A stretch of 64,000 bases of DNA, from contig CAYMYN010000008.1 of the NCBI GenBank assembly GCA_964394665.1, positions 62,001 through 126,000 of the forward strand. Direction: 5' to 3'. A program made the position numbers and the translations under genes. Shown here piece by piece: positions 60,164 to 64,000 of this stretch. Below the pieces are notes generated by a model. That model searched no databases, was not told the DNA's origin, and worked only from the letters and a program-made list of their open reading frames with translations. Each line of letters begins with the position of its first letter. Position 1 is the first letter of the stretch. Source of the stretch: CAYMYN01 sp964394665 (GTDB lineage Bacteria > Planctomycetota > UBA1135 > GCA-002686595).

Positions 60164-61617
60164 GCTCCGCGCTCCCTCGCCGGGAGCTCGCCCTCCGGCG
60201 CGACATCTTGGCCCAGGGCACCCAGGAGGCGCGCGGCCTTGACCAGGGTTTCGGCGTCCTCGGCGGCGGGATCGGAGCCGAAGGTGATGCCGCCGCCGAC
60301 GTGCAGGCGCACCTCGCCCGCCAGCGCGGCGGGATCCGCGTCGGGCTCCGCCGGCGCGAGGGCGCGCCACTGGAAGGTGCGGATCAACACGTCGAAGCAG
60401 GCGCGCCCGCGCAGGTCGAGGAATCCCAGGGAGCCGGTGAAGAACCCGCGGCCCTCGCCCTCCAGTTCTGCGATCGCGCGCAGGGCCCGCAGCTTGGGCG
60501 CGCCGCTGATCGAGCCGCCGGGGAACAGCGCCGCGAGCGCGTCCGCGGCGCCGACCCCGGGCGCGAGGGTCGCGCGCACGTCGGCGGTGAGGTGGTGCAC
60601 GCCGGCGAAGGAACGCAACGCCGGGAAGGCGTCGACCCGCACGCTCCCCGGGCGCGCCACCCGGCCGAGGTCGTTGCGCTCGAGGTCCACGATCATCGCC
60701 AGCTCGGCGCCGTCCTTGGTGCTCGAGAGCAGCTCGCGCGCGAGTCGCGCGTCCTGCACGGGATCCGGCGAGCGCCGCGCGGTGCCCTTGATCGGCCGCG
60801 TGAGCGCGCGCTCGCCCTCGACCTCGAGCAACAACTCGGGCGAGGCCGAGACGATCGCGCCGCCGATCCCACCCGGCAGGGCGCCTTCCCAACCGAGGTA
60901 GCCCGCGTGGGGCGCCGGGCTCGCGCGGCGCAGCAGTCGGAAGAGCTCGAGCGGATGTCCGCGGGTGCGGCCGACGAAGGCGTGGGCGAGGTTCGCCTGG
61001 TAGAGCTCGCCCGCGCCGATCCAGCCCCGCAGCACCTCGATGCGCCGGCGGTGTTCAGAGCTCGGGACGCGGCGCACGAGTTCGCCCAGGGCCACGAAAC
61101 GGGGCTCGGGCGACGCGCCCGCCCGCGCCGCCTCGATCGCCGCCCCCAGCTCGGCGCCGCGCGCGGCGAGGGACGGCCGCCCGTCGCCCGGTTCGTCCCC
61201 CAGCACGAGCCACGCACGCCCCGCGCGCGGCTCGGCGACGACGAAGTCGACGTAGAGCCCGCCCACGAGCGGCGGTTGGTCCCAGGGATCGGGCGGCAGC
61301 GCGAGTCCTTCACCCTCGACCCCCAGGTCGTAGGCCAACGCGCCGACGAAGCCTCCCGCGAAGGGCCCCGGCGGCGCGTCGCCCGGAGCCGACGCGAGTC
61401 GGCGGACGAAGGCCGCCAGTTGCGAGGGGCGCGTGGGCAGGGCCGGATCCGCGAGCGACAACGGATCGAAGGCCAACACGATCCACGGCTCGCCCTCCGG
61501 CCCCTGGCCCTCGAGGGCCGCGAAGCCGCGCCGCCCGCCCAGGGCGACGAGCAACGCGTCGACCGTGGGCGCGGGCTCGAGGGCTCGGACGCGGGGCGCG
61601 AAGCGAAGGCGGGACAT
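60160..61617 (-). CDS. pabB: Aminodeoxychorismate synthase component I
   Basis: Converts chorismate and ammonia to 4-amino-4-deoxychorismate. The 485-residue protein has a chorismate-binding domain with ASPELLLEVEGERALTRPIKGTARR (marker only; the lysine of PIKGT distinguishes PabB from TrpE, which has PIAGT). DLERNDLGRVARPGSV and GSISGAPKLRALRAIAELE follow, and HVGGGITFGSDP is near the end. The N-terminal half is a typical tryptophan-binding-like fold. The glutamine amidotransferase subunit pabA is not in the window. It is the first gene of the seven-gene chain and is divergent from the MFS transporter gene. Confidence 0.92.
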   Translation of the reverse strand: MSRLRFAPRVRALEPAPTVDALLVALGGRRGFAALEGQGPEGEPWIVLAFDPLSLADPALPTRPSQLAAFVRRLASAPGDAPPGPFAGGFVGALAYDLGVEGEGLALPPDPWDQPPLVGGLYVDFVVAEPRAGRAWLVLGDEPGDGRPSLAARGAELGAAIEAARAGASPEPRFVALGELVRRVPSSEHRRRIEVLRGWIGAGELYQANLAHAFVGRTRGHPLELFRLLRRASPAPHAGYLGWEGALPGGIGGAIVSASPELLLEVEGERALTRPIKGTARRSPDPVQDARLARELLSSTKDGAELAMIVDLERNDLGRVARPGSVRVDAFPALRSFAGVHHLTADVRATLAPGVGAADALAALFPGGSISGAPKLRALRAIAELEGEGRGFFTGSLGFLDLRGRACFDVLIRTFQWRALAPAEPDADPAALAGEVRLHVGGGITFGSDPAAEDAETLVKAARLLGALGQDVAPEGELPARERGA

Positions 61618-61731
61618 GGGTCGAGGGCCGGATCGCGCCCAAGCGGCCGTCTTGGAACCGGGTACGGGCTCGGAGGGCGAATCGAACCGGCCCGATGTTG
61701 CACGCCCCCCCGGCCGCCGTACAAGGGCGCC

Positions 61732-63075
61732 GTGCAGCAAGCCAACCGCTCCGTGCTCGGGCTCGTGTTCCTGACGGTCTTCATCGACCTGGTCGGGTTC
61801 TCGATCCTCTTCCCGCTCTTCCCCCAGCTCCTCGACTACTACGTCGGCCGCGAGGGCGAGGGCAGCCTGATCGGGCGCCTGGCCGCGGCCCTGGCCGAGT
61901 TCGTCGGCGAGCGCGGGAACCCTCGCGTGGCCGTCGTGGCGCTCTTCGGGGGCATCCTGGGCTCACTCTATTCGCTGCTGCAGTTCCTGTTCACGCCCTT
62001 CTGGGGCGCGTTGTCCGATCGCATCGGCCGCCGGCCCACCCTGCTCGTGACCCTCGCGGGCACGGCGCTCTCCTACCTCGTGTGGCTGTTCGCCGACGCC
62101 TTCGTGTTGCTCATCGTCGCGCGCCTCCTGGGCGGGGTGATGGCCGGCAACATCTCGATCGCCTCGGCGGTCGTCGCCGACACGCACAGCGGTCCGCAGC
62201 GCGCCAAGGGCATGGGCATCGTCGGCATGGCGATCGGGCTGGGGTTCGTGCTCGGGCCGGCGATCGGCGGCCTCGCGGCCCAGTGGGAGCTGGCGCCCGG
62301 CGGCGGCGGCGCGATCGGACTGCATCCGTTCTCGGGCGCGGCCCTGGCGGCCTTCGTGCTGGCCCTCTTCAACTTCGTCTGGGCCCTCACGCACTTCCCC
62401 GAGACGCGCCCACTCCAGGCGAGCGAGGGACCCCATCGCACCCTGCGACCGCTGCGCGAGCTCAAGCGCCTCACCTTCCCCGGCGTGCGCTTGGCCAACC
62501 TGACCTCGCTCGGCTACCTGACGATCTTCAGCGGCATGGAGTTCACGCTCGTGTTCCTGGCCGTCGAGCGCTTCGACTTCGGCTACCAGCAGAACGCCTG
62601 GATGTTCGTCTTCGTGGGCCTGGTGATCGCCCTGGTGCAGGGCGGCGCGATCCGGCGCCTGGCGCCGCGTCACGGCGAGCGGCGGCTGGCGCAGGTCGGG
62701 CTCGCGCTGCTCGTGCCGGGATTCCTCGCGGTGGGCTTCACCGCGAGCGTGCCCCAGCTCTACGCCGGCCTGTTCCTGATGGCGGTCGGCAGCGCGCTCG
62801 CCATGCCCTCGCTCTCGAGCCTGGTCTCGCGCTACGCGCCGGCCGACGTGCAGGGCCTGGTGCTGGGCACCTTCCGCAGCATGGGCGCCCTGGCGCGGGC
62901 CCTGGGCCCCATCCTGGGGGGCGTCGTCTACTGGCTGGCGGGCAGCGCGGCGCCCTACCTCGCCGGGGCCCTGCTCCTGCTCCTGCCCCTGGCCCTGGCC
63001 CTGAGGCTACCCCCGGTGCCCGCCGAGGGCGGCCCCCAGGCCGGCCCCGTCCCCGGATCGGGCCCCGTTCCCTGA
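61732..63075 (+). CDS. MFS transporter (tetracycline/multidrug-resistance-like)
   Basis: A 447-residue transporter with twelve hydrophobic segments. Helix 1 includes FIDLVGFSILFPLFPQLL. The loop after helix 2 is GALSDRIGRRPTLL (family motif A), and LGPAIGGLAAQWE is in the helix 5 region. Motif spacing fits the drug/H+ antiporter group, such as TetA-like members, but the substrate is unknown. The GTG start at 61732 has AAGGG 5 bases upstream; there is no ATG nearby. Its C-terminal tail (GPVPGSGPVP) is encoded by a short tandem repeat that continues past the stop codon. Confidence 0.85.
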   Translation: MQQANRSVLGLVFLTVFIDLVGFSILFPLFPQLLDYYVGREGEGSLIGRLAAALAEFVGERGNPRVAVVALFGGILGSLYSLLQFLFTPFWGALSDRIGRRPTLLVTLAGTALSYLVWLFADAFVLLIVARLLGGVMAGNISIASAVVADTHSGPQRAKGMGIVGMAIGLGFVLGPAIGGLAAQWELAPGGGGAIGLHPFSGAALAAFVLALFNFVWALTHFPETRPLQASEGPHRTLRPLRELKRLTFPGVRLANLTSLGYLTIFSGMEFTLVFLAVERFDFGYQQNAWMFVFVGLVIALVQGGAIRRLAPRHGERRLAQVGLALLVPGFLAVGFTASVPQLYAGLFLMAVGSALAMPSLSSLVSRYAPADVQGLVLGTFRSMGALARALGPILGGVVYWLAGSAAPYLAGALLLLLPLALALRLPPVPAEGGPQAGPVPGSGPVP

Positions 63076-63113
63076 TTGGGCCCGTTCCCGGATCGGGCCC
63101 AACCCCGGATCTG
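63043..63113. repeat. Degenerate 18-bp tandem repeat across the MFS stop codon
   Basis: Four imperfect copies of GGCCCCGTTCCCGGATCG occur at 63043-63060, 63061-63077 (17 bp), 63078-63095 and 63096-63113. The stop codon of the MFS gene lies in the second copy. A partial fifth copy may follow. The rest of the gap to 63172 holds nothing else. Confidence 0.7.
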
Positions 63114-63172
63114 GCCCCGCGGGACATTGCCCCTCGCCGCGGGGGCGCCCGGCGGCCGATAAGGGGCGCGCC

Positions 63173-63550
63173 ATGAAGCTGAATCTCCTGATCGGGCTCC
63201 TCTTGGTGCTCTCCCTGGCCGGACTCTCGCCGAGCGGGGCCCAGCAACCCGCGCGCGATCTCGAGGCGCGCGTCGCGGGCCTCGAGGCCGAGTTGGTGCG
63301 CTCCATGGAGCGCGAGCGCGCCCTCGAGGAGCGCCTGGTGCGCCTCGAGCAGTACGTCGAGGGCCTCTCGAAGAGCTCCGCCACCCTGGTCGCGACCCTG
63401 CAGGCCTCCGAGGAGGCCGGCTTCACGGCGGGCATCAACCCGCGCTCGCGGGAGTTGCTCCTGGCCGGTTGGCGCGAGCACCTGGCGGTCCTGCGCGCGG
63501 GCCTGCCCAAGCCCCCCGCGCCGCCTGCCGCCGAGCGCAATCGGCGCTGA
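63173..63550 (+). CDS. Small exported coiled-coil protein
   Basis: A 125-residue protein with a clear signal peptide (residues 1-23: LLIGLLLVLSLAGLSPSGAQ). A coiled coil spans about 28-65 (RDLEARVAGLEAELVRSMER, marker only), followed by a helical stretch with RELLLAGWREHLAVLRAGL and a Pro-rich end. I do not recognise it. ATG 63173 has AAGGGG 5 bases upstream. It lies just after the tandem repeat and 82 bases before a lipoprotein gene. No function can be assigned. Confidence 0.65.
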   Translation: MKLNLLIGLLLVLSLAGLSPSGAQQPARDLEARVAGLEAELVRSMERERALEERLVRLEQYVEGLSKSSATLVATLQASEEAGFTAGINPRSRELLLAGWREHLAVLRAGLPKPPAPPAAERNRR

Positions 63551-63589
63551 AGCTTGGCGGCCGGACAGGGAATCGCGGGCCCAGCGGGT

Positions 63590-63595
63590 TAGCCT
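63590..63595 (+). promoter_or_regulatory. Candidate -10 element (TAGCCT) for the edge lipoprotein gene
   Basis: TAGCCT lies 37 bases before ATG 63632 in an 81-bp gap. No -35 match was seen. Confidence 0.3.
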
Positions 63596-63631
63596 GCCGC
63601 TCCCCCGCGCCCTGGGGCCGGGGTCGACGCC

Positions 63632-64000
63632 ATGCGCCCGCTCCACGCCGCCCTGCTCGTCTCGCTCCCGCTGTTCCTCCCGCTCGCGGCCTGCTCGCGC
63701 GCCGCGCAGGGCGCCTGGGAGGTCTCCGGCTCGACCTGGCGCACGGACCCCGCCTGGTTCGACGGTCAGGCGGAGACCTGCGAGTACGAGGCGCGCCTGG
63801 AGCTCTACGGCGAGCCGCGCACCTACCGCGCTCGGGTGCACACCCTGCACCAACACATGGACCCCGCGCTCACGACCAAGTCGGCGACGGGGTCGGGCGT
63901 GGCGGTCTTCAAGCAGATCGCCAGCGAGCAGGTGCCGACCGAGAACTACGACTACCGCTTCTCGCTCACGACCTTCTCGCGCTCGGCGGACCTGGCGCTG
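63632..64000 (+). CDS. Lipoprotein of unknown function (N-terminal part, runs off the window)
   Basis: An open frame of 123 codons continuing past base 64000. The N terminus has a signal peptide and lipobox LPLAAC (Cys near residue 20). The mature part has ETCEYEARLELYGEPRTYRARVH and TTFSRSADLAL; I have a sense of similar planctomycete lipoproteins with a YGEPR segment, but cannot name a family. Translation from the ATG at 63632 gives no stop within the window. The frame, lipobox and codon use agree with a real gene. Confidence 0.65.
   Translation, partial: MRPLHAALLVSLPLFLPLAACSRAAQGAWEVSGSTWRTDPAWFDGQAETCEYEARLELYGEPRTYRARVHTLHQHMDPALTTKSATGSGVAVFKQIASEQVPTENYDYRFSLTTFSRSADLAL

Noticed and set aside
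63043..63113. The 18-bp repeats as a CRISPR array
   Set aside because: The copies are directly adjacent with no spacers, are degenerate and partly coding, and no cas gene is present.

Overview
The window is 64 kb of uniformly GC-rich bacterial chromosome (about 70% or more by eye) that is almost entirely coding. I see no rRNA, tRNA, CRISPR array, insertion sequence, phage gene or composition break. The best guess is a high-GC member of the Planctomycetota. The grounds are a membrane Ser/Thr kinase fused to about 13 WD40-like repeats, a secreted CHRD protein with a Cys-rich GDGTGTPCPC-type segment, several HEAT proteins ending in W-x-x-WW, a lone pseudopilin beside an FkbM methyltransferase, and prenyltransferase-repeat and beta-helix/PA14 exported proteins. 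This is inference from gene content, not a phylogeny.

Layout. 1-5 kb (minus): a tatA-mobA-polyprenyl synthase-ResB-CcsA run (protein export, molybdenum cofactor, quinone side chain, cytochrome c maturation). 5-10 kb (minus): the giant WD40 kinase, translationally coupled to an MnmC-type methyltransferase. 10-12.5 kb (minus): sucCD, ending in a perfect 14-bp hairpin. 12.6-16.2 kb (plus): dCTP deaminase, rhomboid protease, 4-alpha-glucanotransferase. 16-21 kb (minus): CHRD secreted protein, YgiQ radical SAM protein, an isolated rpmH (41 codons) and a secreted PDZ-like protein. 21-25 kb (plus): a three-gene ABC-2 transporter. 25-27.5 kb (minus): fumC and mdh. 27.6-33.8 kb: HEAT and TPR proteins, a VWA membrane protein and mnmA. 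34-39.7 kb (plus): yajC, YraN, an exported M24 peptidase, a polyprenyl-phosphate sugar transferase, a metalloprotease-like lipoprotein and a MORN-like protein. 39.7-41.7 kb: a PTPS-fold enzyme, an FkbM methyltransferase and a pseudopilin.

41.9-45.8 kb (minus) holds the most unusual locus: a four-gene, overlapping or nearly overlapping operon of a coiled-coil lipoprotein, an exported prenyltransferase-repeat protein, an EboA-like protein and a TatD-like hydrolase. It looks like a minimal form of the ebo (metabolite traffic) cluster without its other usual members. 46-54 kb: pruA, a gamma-glutamylcyclotransferase, a beta-helix/PA14 lipoprotein, nadA, an SUMF-fold protein lacking the catalytic cysteines with a partner of unknown function, and an RmlC-like cupin. 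54-61.6 kb (minus): a seven-gene chain in the order pabB, pabC, HEAT protein, membrane protein, coiled-coil protein, xseA, glycosyltransferase. The right edge has an MFS transporter whose 3' end carries a short tandem repeat, a small exported coiled-coil protein and a truncated lipoprotein gene.

Metabolically the window supplies three TCA-cycle enzymes, 4-aminobenzoate for folate, NAD, proline catabolism and glucan turnover. Many adjacent genes overlap as GTGA or ATGA, which implies translational coupling. Short TAnnnT hexamers recur in the otherwise GC-rich intergenic spaces and are annotated as candidate -10 elements; some lie so close to the start codon that leaderless transcripts are likely. 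No gene-free stretch exceeds 300 bases.
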